Shown: positions 15,957-25,188, counted from the stretch's first letter. The stretch: DNA of 48,376 bases from Clostridiales bacterium (GCA_019415645.1 DXYV01000020.1:1-48376); one strand, 5' to 3'. Notes: generated by a model from the letters alone, not told the origin. A program made the numbers and translations.

Positions 15957-15985
15957 ATTTTAGCGCATCCGGGGACCAGGTGCAA
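15957..15985 (-). promoter_or_regulatory. Promoter of LysR 1-anSME
   Basis: On the minus strand there is -35 TTGCAC (15980-15985), a 17-base spacer and -10 TAAAAT (15957-15962). The LysR box at 16004-16021 lies 18 bases upstream of the -35, at about -54 to -71. Confidence 0.6.
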
Positions 15986-16003
15986 CTGTTTTCACAAACC
16001 ACT

Positions 16004-16021
16004 CATTCTTTTCTGGAATGA
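16004..16021. promoter_or_regulatory. LysR-type operator, module 1 (ATTC-N7-GAAT)
   Basis: CATTCTTTTCTGGAATGA contains the 15-base LysR box ATTC-N7-GAAT (a T-N11-A form). A further TCATTC half site at 16024-16029 makes a second inverted repeat, GAATGA-TT-TCATTC. The same CATTCT-N4-TGGAATGA occurs at 25264-25281. It lies in the 364-base divergent region between LysR 1 and permease 1; the rest of that region is AT-rich, with the two promoters listed and no gene that I can see. Confidence 0.65.
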
Positions 16022-16177
16022 TTTCATTCGAGAAAAAAGAAAAAAGTAGAAAAAATGCATAAGAAAATCGAATAAAACTGCACAAAATTTGACGGTAAAA
16101 AGAGAGCTGGGCCCAGAGAAAGAAAAACAGCGGGGATAATCATTCCGAACCGTGATGATAACATGTCGATTTGCCGT

Positions 16178-16207
16178 TTTACCCCAACCGCTGGGTTCCG
16201 GTATAAT
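16178..16207 (+). promoter_or_regulatory. Promoter of permease 1-sulfatase 1
   Basis: A perfect TATAAT (16202-16207) lies 18 bases from a weak -35 TTTACC (16178-16183), giving a leader of about 75 bases before the permease gene. The weak -35 fits an activator-dependent promoter. Confidence 0.55.
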
Positions 16208-16286
16208 GATACTCGCTTAGGAGGACGCGTCCAAGCAAACTCAGAGAGAAGAGCATACGCTCAAGGCTTGATTTGGAGGAACGGTA

Positions 16287-17717
16287 ATGAATACAAAAAA
16301 ATCAGGACTCTGGTATCTCCATTTTGCGATTACTCTGCTCATTATGATCGCGTTCAACTTTGTGCCCACGGTGGGAGAGATTACCCGATACGGAATGCAG
16401 TCCATTGGAATCCTGGTGGGCGTGATCTACGGTTTCGCCACAGTAGGGACCATGTGGGCCGCTCTGGCCGGAATCGTGGCGCTGGGCATCATTGGTGTCA
16501 TGGGTCAGGTGGTAGCCAGCGCTCTTGGCACGCCCATGATCTGGGGCGTCATCTTCATTCAGATTATCATGTACGCCCTGGCCAAAGAGGGCGTTACCAA
16601 GTTCTTTGCCAACTGGATCATTTCGCGAAAGGTGGTAAAAGGACGCCCCTGGCTGTTTTCCTTTTTCATTCTGCTGGGCGCGTTCGTCGTGGCTATTGTG
16701 TCCCCCTTCCCGGCACTGCTGATTTTTTGGGACATTGTTTACGCTACCTGTGACAATTTCCATCAGCCCCACAACTGCCGCTGGTCTCAGTTCATGATTC
16801 TGGGCGTCACCTTCTCGGCCGGCCTGGGCGTAGTGTCCCTGCCCATGCTGACCTCCAACGGAATCACTGTCTTTGCTAATTATCAGGCCATCGCGGGCGA
16901 GTCACTGAACGCCGTTAAGTATGTTGCCGCACTCGTCCCATTGATGCTGGCCTCGGTGGGTATCTACATTCTGCTGTGCAAGTTCGTGTTCAAGCCGGAC
17001 ATCACCGCGTTCAAGGAGATTGACGTGACCATTGCCGACCAGTCCGCTCTGAAGTTGGGGCGTCGACAGGTTATCGTGATGCTCAGTATGCTGGTGCTGC
17101 TGCTGATCCTGTTTGCTCCCTATCTGCTGCCTGCCTCCTGGGGCCTGACGTCCTTCTTGAGCAACCTGGGGCTGTTCGGTGGCTGCGCGGTGATCATCTT
17201 GGCCCTGGCCTTGCTGAAAGTGGATGGTGCGCCTCTGCTGAATATCCAGGAGGCCGCCTCTAAGAACATCCAGTGGGGTACCGTGTTTATGGTCGCGCTG
17301 CTTATGCCTCTGGGCAACGCCATCAGTGGTGCGGACTCCGGTATTATGGCTACGCTTACGAATGTGCTCTCCCCTGTGTTGGCGGGCAAGAGTGTATTCA
17401 TCTTCTCCCTGATTATCATCGTCATCGGTGTGATTCTCACCAACGTCTCCCAGAACCTGGTAGTCATCGGTATCCTGATGCCCATTGTGGGTGCCATGGC
17501 TGGTGAAGGCGTGAACCTGGCCGCCATGACGGTACTGATTGCCCTGGCTACTCACTATGCGGTATTGCTGCCCAGCGCCTCCTTTGTTACCGGTATCATG
17601 TTCAGCAACGAGAATGTGACCAACGGCTTTTTGTATAAGTACGGCGCTGTGATCTGTGTGGTGTGCGGTGTGTTTGCCGCCACGGTGGGTTATGTTTGGT
17701 GCAACCTGATCTTCTGA
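16287..17717 (+). CDS. SLC13-like anion permease 1
   Basis: A 476-residue integral membrane protein with about 12-13 hydrophobic segments. Repeated features near the middle and end (LPMLTSNGITVFANY and VILTNVSQNLVVIGILMP) recall the paired substrate/Na+ binding loops of the ion-transporter superfamily (SLC13/DASS and relatives). The ATG follows GGAGGAACGGTA. Permease 3 of this window is a clear paralogue (shared GMQxIGILVGVxYG and FFANxIISRKVxxGRPWLFSF). The sulfatase gene begins 19 bases downstream, so the pair forms an operon. I infer uptake of the intact anionic sulfate ester that the sulfatase cleaves. Export of sulfate in exchange is an alternative. Confidence 0.82.
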   Translation: MNTKKSGLWYLHFAITLLIMIAFNFVPTVGEITRYGMQSIGILVGVIYGFATVGTMWAALAGIVALGIIGVMGQVVASALGTPMIWGVIFIQIIMYALAKEGVTKFFANWIISRKVVKGRPWLFSFFILLGAFVVAIVSPFPALLIFWDIVYATCDNFHQPHNCRWSQFMILGVTFSAGLGVVSLPMLTSNGITVFANYQAIAGESLNAVKYVAALVPLMLASVGIYILLCKFVFKPDITAFKEIDVTIADQSALKLGRRQVIVMLSMLVLLLILFAPYLLPASWGLTSFLSNLGLFGGCAVIILALALLKVDGAPLLNIQEAASKNIQWGTVFMVALLMPLGNAISGADSGIMATLTNVLSPVLAGKSVFIFSLIIIVIGVILTNVSQNLVVIGILMPIVGAMAGEGVNLAAMTVLIALATHYAVLLPSASFVTGIMFSNENVTNGFLYKYGAVICVVCGVFAATVGYVWCNLIF

Positions 17718-17736
17718 ACATGAAAGGAGATTATCC

Positions 17737-19251
17737 ATGAAACACCCCAATATTATTCTGGTCTTAATTGATGACTTGGGTTACGGCGACGTATCCTGCT
17801 TCAATCCGGAATCCAAGATTCCGACTCCTAATCTGGAGCGCCTTGCGGCCCAGGGACGTCGGTTTACAGACTGCCACGCCTCCTCCGCCGTCTGTTCTCC
17901 CTCCCGGTACGCATTGATGACCGGTCGGTATAACTGGCGCTCCCGTCTCAAGCGCACGGTTTTGGCCGGAACCGCGCCCCATTTGATTGAGGATGGACGC
18001 CTCACCATCGCCGAGTTGCTGCGCCAGGCAGGCTACCGCACAGCCTGCGTGGGTAAGTGGCACCTGGGTATGGACTGGCAGAAGGCCGATCCACAGACCG
18101 TACTTAACGACGATGTATTCAACAAGGTTTCGCCCCTGCCGGACTGGGGCCTGGCCTACGACAAGCCCATCCAGAACGGTCCCAACGCCAAAGGCTTTGA
18201 CTATTTCTACGGACTTACCGCCTCACTGGACCAGCCGCCCTATGTGTTCCTGGAAAATGACCTGCCCACCTGTCATCCCACGAAAATTCTGGGCGACGAC
18301 GATTGCAACCACTCCTTCCCGGACTCCATGTTCAAGGGGGACCGGGGGCCGGCGGCAGAAGACTTTGCGTTTGAGACAGCAGTGCCCCGCTGCGATGCGA
18401 AGGTCCTGGAGCTGGTGGAGAAATACGCCAGGGGAGACCAGCCATTCTTCCTCTATTACCCGTCGCTGGCCGTCCACAGTCCGCTGGCGCCTGCGCCGGA
18501 GTTCCAGGGCAAGTCTCCCATTGGTCCCTACGGCGATTTTGTCATGCAGATGGACGCCTTTGTGGGCAGGCTCATGGATAAGCTGGAGGAGACCGGAATC
18601 GCCGACGACACAATTTTAATTTTTACCAGCGATAACGGCTGTTCCACTATTACGGATATTCCCGCACTTCAGGCTCAGGGACACTATCCCAGTGCCCAGT
18701 ACCGCGGCGCTAAGGCGGACATCTGGGAGGGCGGACACCGGGTACCCTTCCTGGTGCGCTGGCCCGGTCATATTGCGGCGGGCAGCACCTGCGAGCAGAC
18801 GGTCTGTCTGGTGGATATGATGGCTACTTTCGCGGAACTGACCGGCCAGACCTATGGCGACGATGCCGGCGAGGACTCCATTTCCAATCTGCCATTGTGG
18901 TTGGGAGAGGACACCCCGGTGCGGGAGTACACGGTACATCACTCCCTGTTCGGTTGCTTCTCCATCCGCAAAGGCCCCTGGAAACTGGAGATGTGCGCCG
19001 GTTCAGGCAGCTTCAATTTCCCGGCGGAAGGGAAGGATACAGAGGGCTTGCCGCCCATCCAGCTCTACAATTTAGAGACGGATGAAGGGGAGAAAGTAAA
19101 CGTGTGCGATGCTCATCCGGAGATCGTGGCAGAGCTGCGGTCTGTGCTGACCCAGTATATCGTCAATGGACGGTCTACGCCTGGAGCTCCCCAGGACAAC
19201 TGGCCCTGTGAAAACTGGCCGGGCCTGGATTGGCTGAAGCAAACCACCTGA
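17737..19251 (+). CDS. Cytosolic Cys-type sulfatase 1
   Basis: A 504-residue type I (formylglycine) sulfatase. The metal-binding start LIDDLGYGD has Asp12 and Asp13. The catalytic signature is CSPSRYALMTGRY, with Cys53 the residue to be converted to formylglycine. GKWHLG supplies the conserved Lys/His, and FTSDNGC supplies the later metal-binding Asp-Asn. The C-terminal subdomain ends GRSTPGAPQ..WPGLDWL, shared with the two other sulfatases here. There is no signal peptide: the metal motif begins at residue 10. The enzyme must therefore act in the cytosol on imported substrate, and it needs the nearby anSME. The ATG follows AAAGGAG. The family hydrolyses aryl or alkyl sulfate esters; the specific ester cannot be read from the sequence. 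Confidence 0.92.
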   Translation: MKHPNIILVLIDDLGYGDVSCFNPESKIPTPNLERLAAQGRRFTDCHASSAVCSPSRYALMTGRYNWRSRLKRTVLAGTAPHLIEDGRLTIAELLRQAGYRTACVGKWHLGMDWQKADPQTVLNDDVFNKVSPLPDWGLAYDKPIQNGPNAKGFDYFYGLTASLDQPPYVFLENDLPTCHPTKILGDDDCNHSFPDSMFKGDRGPAAEDFAFETAVPRCDAKVLELVEKYARGDQPFFLYYPSLAVHSPLAPAPEFQGKSPIGPYGDFVMQMDAFVGRLMDKLEETGIADDTILIFTSDNGCSTITDIPALQAQGHYPSAQYRGAKADIWEGGHRVPFLVRWPGHIAAGSTCEQTVCLVDMMATFAELTGQTYGDDAGEDSISNLPLWLGEDTPVREYTVHHSLFGCFSIRKGPWKLEMCAGSGSFNFPAEGKDTEGLPPIQLYNLETDEGEKVNVCDAHPEIVAELRSVLTQYIVNGRSTPGAPQDNWPCENWPGLDWLKQTT

Positions 19252-19257
19252 GAATGG

Positions 19258-19285
19258 CGAGGGGCCCCCTCACGGGGGCCCCTCG
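19258..19285 (+). terminator. GC-rich hairpin after sulfatase 1
   Basis: A perfect 12-base-pair stem (CGAGGGGCCCCC and its complement) with loop TCAC lies 7 bases after the sulfatase stop. It lacks a T run, so it may be an inefficient terminator or an mRNA-stabilising end. Confidence 0.55.
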
Positions 19286-19291
19286 GTGTGC

Positions 19292-19321
19292 TTGCGCTCC
19301 AGCGTAGGAGTGTGCTATGAT
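19292..19321 (+). promoter_or_regulatory. Promoter of TauE/SafE exporter-LysR 2
   Basis: A -35 TTGCGC (19292-19297), an 18-base spacer, then an extended -10 TGC-TATGAT (19316-19321). This gives the exporter gene its own transcription start behind the sulfatase hairpin. Confidence 0.5.
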
Positions 19322-19357
19322 TAGGAAGAGCTTCAATTTTGCTGGGAGGCATGCTGC

Positions 19358-20140
19358 ATGATTTATGTACTTTATTTTCTCATCGCCATCGGAGCCACCA
19401 CGGTCGGCTCCCTGACCGGAATGGGCGGCGGCGTCATCATCAAACCATTGATGGACTTGCTGGGCGGATTTGACGTGGAGACCATCGGGGTGCTATCTTC
19501 GATTACGGTATTCGCGATGTCCGTGGTCTCCATCGGACGACAGATGATGCAAAAGACGAAGATTGACTTCCGTACTGCCATTCCGCTGGCGTTGGGCAGT
19601 GTGGCCGGTGGTCTGCTGGGACAGTGGCTGCTGCGCATGATCGTGGGCTCTGCCCCGCAAAATCAGGTCACGGTGGTTCAAAACGCGGTGTTAGCGGTCT
19701 TGATTTTGGGTGTCTACCTCTACATGCGCAACAAAAGCCGCATCCCCAGTCTGTCTCTGCACGGAATTGTTCCGGCAGTCTTGGTTGGCGTATTTTTGGG
19801 TGTGTGTTCGTCCTTCCTGGGAATCGGAGGAGGGCCCATCAATGTGGCGCTGATCATTTTCCTGTTTGGATACGATACCAAATCGGCCACGGTCTGCTCC
19901 ATTGTGACCATACTCTTCTCCCAAATCTCCAAGCTGGGCAGTGTGGCTTTGTCTACGGGATTCGCCGCGTACGACCTGTCTATTCTGCCGGTCATGGTGG
20001 TGGGAGCCGTTGCGGGCGGTTTCATTGGAGCCAGCCTCAACAAAAAATTTCCGGAACAGTCCGTGGATAAAGCATTCAACGCAGTTCAGCTTCTGGTCTT
20101 GGCATTGTCTATTGTCAACATTGTACGCAATCTGATCTGA
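19358..20140 (+). CDS. TauE/SafE (TSUP) family sulfite/organosulfonate-type exporter
   Basis: A 260-residue, eight-helix membrane protein. The repeated half-motifs VGSLTGMGGGVIIKPLM (about residues 16-32) and LGVCSSFLGIGGGPINVALI (about 146-165) are the signature of the TauE/SafE/TSUP family, whose studied members move sulfite, sulfoacetate or other sulfur-containing anions across the membrane. The ATG follows GGGAGG by 10 bases. Its place between sulfatase 1 and sulfatase 2 strongly suggests it exports the sulfate or sulfite released inside the cell. LysR 2 follows after 25 bases in the same transcript. Transport direction is inferred from the family. Confidence 0.87.
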   Translation: MIYVLYFLIAIGATTVGSLTGMGGGVIIKPLMDLLGGFDVETIGVLSSITVFAMSVVSIGRQMMQKTKIDFRTAIPLALGSVAGGLLGQWLLRMIVGSAPQNQVTVVQNAVLAVLILGVYLYMRNKSRIPSLSLHGIVPAVLVGVFLGVCSSFLGIGGGPINVALIIFLFGYDTKSATVCSIVTILFSQISKLGSVALSTGFAAYDLSILPVMVVGAVAGGFIGASLNKKFPEQSVDKAFNAVQLLVLALSIVNIVRNLI

Positions 20141-20165
20141 GAACGTCAGAGACGCGGAGGTAACT

Positions 20166-21110
20166 ATGCGGCTCAATCAATTCGAATATCTGCTGGCCCT
20201 TCAGAGACATGGGAATTTTTCCCGTGCTGCGGAGGAGCTCTATGTCACGCAGCCCTCTATCAGCGTCGCCATTCGAGAGTTGGAGGAAGAGCTTGGATAT
20301 GCACTCCTTCTGCGGAGTAAAAAGGGAGTTTCCTTTACAGCGGAAGGGTTGATTGTGTTGGAAAAGGCCGAGCGCATCATGCGGGAGGTCAACAGCCTGC
20401 GTCGGCCGAAGCCGGCGGAGAAGAGCACCTTGACGGGCTCCGTGTCCATTTCCAGTACGCCCCACTTCTGCAACGCACTGCTGACGGATGTACTATACGC
20501 TCTGGAACGCCTCCATCCGGCTATGACGCTGGATATTCAGGCCCGGGACAGCATGAGTATCATCGAACTGGTGCGCGGGAGAGAGCTGGATCTTGGTCTT
20601 ATTCAGCTTTGTGATGTGGAGGAGGACCGCTTGGCGGAATATACCGCTGCGGGTAGTCTGACCTGTGTGCCACTGTTCACAGAGCCGCTGCTGATGGCGG
20701 TCGCAGAACATCACCCGCTGGCTGGCCGGCCGATTCGGGATCCGATGGAGCTGGAGCCCTACCCCTACGCTACCTTTGGTCGCTCCATCAACCGGCAGGT
20801 ACTGAAGCTGTTCCAGACCTATGGATGGGAGCGGAAAATCTACTGTATCGGCGATGTACTTGCCCTGCGCCGGTTTATTTTCCGGCAGAAGGCCATCTCC
20901 ATGGTTCCAGCCAGCGGCCTGCTGTATGGTAATGCTTCCTGTGCGGATACCATGGTTGCCCTCAATGTCCCCTGTCTGGACTGGGACTGGAAATGCCGCA
21001 TTTGTCTGATTGGGCAGCCGGATGGCGAACGCCCGCAGAGAAAAGAAGTAGTTCGTCTCTTGAAAGAGCGTTGTCAGGAATTTGCAGAGACCTGCACAGA
21101 AGATACTTAA
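20166..21110 (+). CDS. LysR-family regulator 2
   Basis: A 314-residue LysR regulator with an N-terminal helix-turn-helix (FSRAAEELYVTQPSISVAIRELEEELG) and a C-terminal effector domain. The ATG follows GGAGG at good spacing. It is cotranscribed behind the TauE/SafE exporter and ends against a strong terminator facing sulfatase 2. Its recognition helix (QPSISVAIRELE) differs from those of regulators 1 and 3 (TLSKQIALxE), so it should read a different operator. A symmetrical 13-base LysR-type site before permease 2 is one candidate target. Confidence 0.87.
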   Translation: MRLNQFEYLLALQRHGNFSRAAEELYVTQPSISVAIRELEEELGYALLLRSKKGVSFTAEGLIVLEKAERIMREVNSLRRPKPAEKSTLTGSVSISSTPHFCNALLTDVLYALERLHPAMTLDIQARDSMSIIELVRGRELDLGLIQLCDVEEDRLAEYTAAGSLTCVPLFTEPLLMAVAEHHPLAGRPIRDPMELEPYPYATFGRSINRQVLKLFQTYGWERKIYCIGDVLALRRFIFRQKAISMVPASGLLYGNASCADTMVALNVPCLDWDWKCRICLIGQPDGERPQRKEVVRLLKERCQEFAETCTEDT

Positions 21111-21163
21111 AATCAAACGGAAACCGCCCCGAATAATTAATTCGGGGCGGTTTCCGTTTGATT
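21111..21163. terminator. Long bidirectional terminator between LysR 2 and sulfatase 2
   Basis: A perfect 24-base-pair stem (21111-21134 with 21140-21163) has a 5-base AATTA loop. It starts on the base after the LysR 2 stop and ends 6 bases before the end of the convergent sulfatase 2 gene, so it insulates both. Confidence 0.85.
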
Positions 21164-21169
21164 GAGAAA

Positions 21170-22693
21170 TCAGGAGGGGCGATCCTCGTCCGGCATCCAA
21201 TCCAGGCCGGGCCAGACGTCACTGGGATTATTGCGCTGGGGGGCTCCTGGGGTGGAGCGGCCCTGCTGAATACATTGGGTCAGCAGCTGCGTCAGCTCCG
21301 CCACAACGCCGGGGTACTGATTACAGACATTGTCCTGCTCTCCCACATCCACGCTTAAATCGTAGAGCTGAATCGGGGGGAGTCCCTGGGCCTGCGCGGC
21401 CTGATCGGGAAGGGACAGTCCGCCGGAACCGGGGCACATCTCCAACTTCCAGGGCCCCTTACGGATGGCATACTTGCCTACCACGGAGTGGCTGACTGTA
21501 TAACTGCGGACGGGGTGATCCTCGCCCAGCCAGAGAGGCAGGTTAGAGACCGAATCCTCACCGGTGTTATCTCCATAAGATGCGCCGGTCAACTCGGCAA
21601 AGGTGGCCAGCAGGTCTGTCAGGCACAGCGTCTGGGCGCAGCGGGTGCCGGGGGCGACGTGGCCGGGCCAGCGCACCAGGAAGGGGACCCGGTGGCCGCC
21701 CTCCCAGATGTCGGTTTTCGCGCCGCGGAAGTGATAGCTGGGGCGATGGCCCAGCGCTTCCAGCTTGGGAAAGTCCACCACACCGGCGCAGCCGTTGTCG
21801 CTGGTAAAGATCAAAATGGTATCGTCGGCGATTCCGGTTTCCTCCAGCTTGGCGGTCAGCCGGCCCACAAAATCGTCCACTTGGAGCACAAAGTCACCGT
21901 AATCTCCAATTCCAGAGCGTCCCCGGAATTCGTCGGCCGGGACCAGGGGACTGTGAACCGCCAGAGTTGGATAATAGAGGAAGAAGGGCTGGTCGTCCTT
22001 GGCGTATTCCTCCACCAGCTCCAGTACCTTCGCGTCGCAGCGGGGAACCGCGTCCTTGAAGTCGAACCCGGGGGCCAGCGGGCCTCGCTCGTACTGATAC
22101 ATGCCGTTGGGGGTCTTGGTGTCGCAGTCGTCCACGCCGTCCTCATGGTCAGGCTGATCGAGGACATTCCGGTTTTCCATGAACAGGACGGGGGCCTGGC
22201 TCAGAGAGGCGGGCAGACCGAAGAAGTAATCAAAACCGCGATCCAGCGGACCGCCGTAAGCGGGCTGTGTAAAGTCGATGCCCATGTCCCAGTCTGGGCT
22301 GATACGGGTAAACAGGTCATAGGTCTGCTCCACACCCGGACGGGTGGACCAGGTCATGCCCAGATGCCATTTGCCCACGCAGGCCGTGCGGTAACCCTGC
22401 TCCTTCAGCAGAGAGGCCAGGGTCGTCCGCCCCTCCTCGATCAGCGGGGGAGAGGTGCCGGGCAGGACGCCAAACTTGGTGTTGGAACGCCAGTTGTAGC
22501 GCCCGGTCATCAATGCGTACCGGGAGGGCGAGCAGACCGCGGCTGCGGCGTGCATGTCGGTACACGCCAGACCCTGGGAAGCCAATGCGTCCAGATGCTC
22601 CGTCCGGATTTTAGACTCCGGATTGAAACAGGAGAGGTCGCCATAGCCCAGATCGTCCACCAGCATCAGAATAATATTGGGGTGTTGTTTCAT
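21170..22693 (-). CDS. Cytosolic Cys-type sulfatase 2
   Basis: A 507-residue formylglycine sulfatase paralogous to the other two. The metal motif MLVDDLGYGD has Asp13 and Asp14. CSPSRYALMTGRYNWR places the modifiable Cys at 54. GKWHLG and FTSDNGC follow, and the C-terminal GRSTPGAPQRN..WPGLDWM is shared. Like its paralogues it has no signal peptide and is expected in the cytosol, matured by anSME. Divergent stretches between the catalytic motif and about residue 200, and around SMHAAAAV, suggest a different substrate from sulfatase 1. The start ATG lies 35 bases behind permease 2 and follows GAGGTAAAGG. It forms an operon with that permease. Confidence 0.92.
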   Translation of the reverse strand: MKQHPNIILMLVDDLGYGDLSCFNPESKIRTEHLDALASQGLACTDMHAAAAVCSPSRYALMTGRYNWRSNTKFGVLPGTSPPLIEEGRTTLASLLKEQGYRTACVGKWHLGMTWSTRPGVEQTYDLFTRISPDWDMGIDFTQPAYGGPLDRGFDYFFGLPASLSQAPVLFMENRNVLDQPDHEDGVDDCDTKTPNGMYQYERGPLAPGFDFKDAVPRCDAKVLELVEEYAKDDQPFFLYYPTLAVHSPLVPADEFRGRSGIGDYGDFVLQVDDFVGRLTAKLEETGIADDTILIFTSDNGCAGVVDFPKLEALGHRPSYHFRGAKTDIWEGGHRVPFLVRWPGHVAPGTRCAQTLCLTDLLATFAELTGASYGDNTGEDSVSNLPLWLGEDHPVRSYTVSHSVVGKYAIRKGPWKLEMCPGSGGLSLPDQAAQAQGLPPIQLYDLSVDVGEQDNVCNQYPGVVAELTQLLTQCIQQGRSTPGAPQRNNPSDVWPGLDWMPDEDRPS

Positions 22694-22728
22694 GTCGCTT
22701 TACCTTTACCTCAAACGGAATGAACGGC

Positions 22729-24141
22729 TTACAGGAAACCAGCCAACGGAGCCATGAGATAGTAGACCGGGACCAGAAGCACGGTCCAGACCAGGGACAC
22801 CAAGATATTCGGCAATGCATAGTCCTTGGCTTCGATGTAACCGCCGGTCGCGCCCTGTACCACCAGGTACTGGGGCTGTACGGGCAGGATCTGGGACCAC
22901 TGGGTCACATGGAACATCATCATGGTCAGGAAGGCGGTGTTGATGCCATTGGCCTGAGAGATCGCCCACACGCTGGGGATGACCACCAGGGCGGCGCCGC
23001 CGCCGGGGACCAGAATGTTGACCACATGGCCAATCAGCGTGACGATGATGAGCAGGACCAGCGGATTGTCCGAGGAGATCCAGCCGAAGAAGTGGGTGGC
23101 CATCCAGGGGCCCAGACCGGTGCCGGAGATGGCGCCCGCAAAGCCCACGAAGAAGCCAATCTGAATGATCATGCTCCAGTTGGTGTTCTTTTGGACATCC
23201 TGCGCCGTGACCAGACCAATTTTGGGCAGCATCATGATCGCCATAAAGAGCATGGCGATGGTGGGGGGCATCAGGCCGAAGTTGCCGCCGAAGATGAAGC
23301 AGAGAATCATGGCAATCAAATAGATCGCATAGCGGATTTCCGCAAAGTCCATGGGGCCGAGTTCCTTCAGCTTCGTAGACACATACTCCCGATCCAGGGT
23401 TTTACTAGTCTTATTGACCTTGAACCAGAGGGACAGGAAAATCCAGCCGGAGAGCATCATCACAATGCCGACCGGAACGCCCACGGTGGCAAACTGGACG
23501 AAGGATACCGTGACAGCACCCTCAGAGGCCTGCTCAATGGCGCCGATAGCGGCCACATTGGTGGCAGCGGAGATGGGGAAACACAGACCGCCGGAACCTC
23601 CGGCCCAGATCAGGCCGATATACATGGCTTTGCCCAGATTGCTCTCACCAGGGATTTCCTTCAGCTCCTTCAGAACGCTCAGTGCAATGGGACAAACCGC
23701 CAGAAGCGCGGGCAGGTTCGCAATCAGCGCGGAGGTGATAAAGGCTGTCAGCATGATGGCCAATACCATCAGGGACGGGGTTTTTCCAAGGGAGCGGAAA
23801 ATGAGGTATGCGATTCGCGCGCCCAGATTGGTGCGGGTCATGCCCAGGGCGACGACGCCCAGCGCCAGACACAGCCAGAAGGGCGACGTGCCGAAGGCGG
23901 CCAACAGCGCGCCCTGAGACAGCACGCCGCTGAGGATGATCATGACCGCGAAAATCATGGTGGACAGCAAAACGGGAATACAGTTGGAAATCAGAATGAC
24001 CACGATCCAGGCCAGAGCAGCTAGGGCTCTGTGACCAGCGGGCTCCAGGTCTGCGATGGGAATCAGCAGAATCACGGCATAGAGGACCCAGGCGATCACG
24101 AACCACAGCAATTGCTTCTTTGTCACTTTGGTCAATTCCAT
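22729..24141 (-). CDS. SLC13/DASS-family anion permease 2
   Basis: A 470-residue membrane protein with 11-13 hydrophobic helices. The segment GGSGGLCFPISAATNVAAIG (about residues 190-209) resembles the DASS signature (GG-x-TP-x-GT-x-x-N) of divalent-anion/Na+ symporters. A second loop, NILVPGGGAALVVIP, lies in the C-terminal half. It is a different branch from permeases 1 and 3, so the three modules did not arise simply by copying one cassette. The ATG follows GGAAGGAAG. Sulfatase 2 follows 35 bases later. The likely role is import of the sulfate ester used by sulfatase 2. Confidence 0.83.
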   Translation of the reverse strand: MELTKVTKKQLLWFVIAWVLYAVILLIPIADLEPAGHRALAALAWIVVILISNCIPVLLSTMIFAVMIILSGVLSQGALLAAFGTSPFWLCLALGVVALGMTRTNLGARIAYLIFRSLGKTPSLMVLAIMLTAFITSALIANLPALLAVCPIALSVLKELKEIPGESNLGKAMYIGLIWAGGSGGLCFPISAATNVAAIGAIEQASEGAVTVSFVQFATVGVPVGIVMMLSGWIFLSLWFKVNKTSKTLDREYVSTKLKELGPMDFAEIRYAIYLIAMILCFIFGGNFGLMPPTIAMLFMAIMMLPKIGLVTAQDVQKNTNWSMIIQIGFFVGFAGAISGTGLGPWMATHFFGWISSDNPLVLLIIVTLIGHVVNILVPGGGAALVVIPSVWAISQANGINTAFLTMMMFHVTQWSQILPVQPQYLVVQGATGGYIEAKDYALPNILVSLVWTVLLVPVYYLMAPLAGFL

Positions 24142-24251
24142 GTTCTCTTCCTTCCTCTCTTAGAGATGTCAGTTTTGCAGCCGGCTTTGGGAAATGCATC
24201 AAATTTGACAGGAATAGAATAACACAAAATGGTCAAAGTGTATAATTCGGG

Positions 24252-24264
24252 TTGCCTATGGCAA
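24252..24264. promoter_or_regulatory. Candidate LysR box upstream of permease 2
   Basis: TTGCCTATGGCAA is a perfect 13-base palindrome of the T-N11-A type. It lies 110 bases upstream of the permease 2 start and just past the LysR 3 stop codon. No confident -10/-35 pair could be placed between it and the gene. Confidence 0.4.
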
Positions 24265-24267
24265 GTA

Positions 24268-25188
24268 TTACCGCTCTTTATAATCAGGCTGATGATCCGG
24301 AGGAGCTATATGTTCCAGGGCCTGCCGGAAGAATCCGAGGCAGGGATTTAGATTATCCCGTTTCCAGGCGGCCACAGTGGAGAGGGGTGGAAATCCATTC
24401 AACGGGATGGAACGGATCGAATCCGGCGCATGGAGCGCGTCGCATTCATCTAAGATAGCCGTGGAATGCTCCAGAGCCAAATAAAAGTAGAGGGTGCGGT
24501 AGTTCTCCACATAGCGCGCAATGTTGGGCGGAAAATCGCCGACATTGCAGCAGCTGTAAAGCTGATTATATGCACCGAGAGATTCTGCGGGCGAGATGGT
24601 AATGAAAGAACAGTCGCTCAGCGACTGGATGGACAGGGTCTCACAATTCGCCAGAGGATGGTGTGTGCCCAGCACCACCACCGGCTTGCTGCGAAACAGA
24701 GGAAGGTGGACTTCGTCCAAAATCACATCAACTTCAAATTCTTTGGTGATGATCACATCCACCTCATTGGCGATCAGCTTTTCCCGCAGAGGGCGGAACG
24801 AGAAAAAATCCACTTGCAGGTCCGCATTGGGACATAGCTGGAGAAAGGCGGAACAGAGCTGCAGAACCGTAGGATTGCCGATCAACGTTTCGAAACAGCC
24901 CACCCGCAGGGTGCCACCCTCGCCACGTCCGGCTGTGCGGGCAAGCAGAACGGAAGAGTCAAGCTCATCAATGGCGGGACGCATACGCTTGTAAAGGAAA
25001 GCCCCTTCCGGGGTGAGGGAGACGTTGCGATTGCTGCGCACGAATAGCTTAAAGCCCAGATCATCCTCAATAAGAGCAATCTGCTTGCTTAATGTAGGCT
25101 GCGTCACATACAACCGCCGGGCCGCCTCTGTAAAGTTCAGGCACTCCGCGGCCGCCAAAAACGCACGGATACGGGGAATATCAATCAT
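24268..25188 (-). CDS. LysR-family regulator 3 (module 3)
   Basis: A 306-residue LysR protein. The helix-turn-helix region (FTEAARRLYVTQPTLSKQIALIEDDLG) is nearly the same as in regulator 1. The effector domain is more diverged, fitting a shared operator but a different inducer. The ATG at 25188 follows AAAGGAGG, and longer frames cross the promoter. It diverges from permease 3/sulfatase 3 and runs towards permease 2/sulfatase 2, so it could govern either module. The ATTC-N7-GAAT box at 25264-25281 sits upstream of its own promoter in the same geometry as for regulator 1. Confidence 0.88.
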   Translation of the reverse strand: MIDIPRIRAFLAAAECLNFTEAARRLYVTQPTLSKQIALIEDDLGFKLFVRSNRNVSLTPEGAFLYKRMRPAIDELDSSVLLARTAGRGEGGTLRVGCFETLIGNPTVLQLCSAFLQLCPNADLQVDFFSFRPLREKLIANEVDVIITKEFEVDVILDEVHLPLFRSKPVVVLGTHHPLANCETLSIQSLSDCSFITISPAESLGAYNQLYSCCNVGDFPPNIARYVENYRTLYFYLALEHSTAILDECDALHAPDSIRSIPLNGFPPLSTVAAWKRDNLNPCLGFFRQALEHIAPPDHQPDYKER

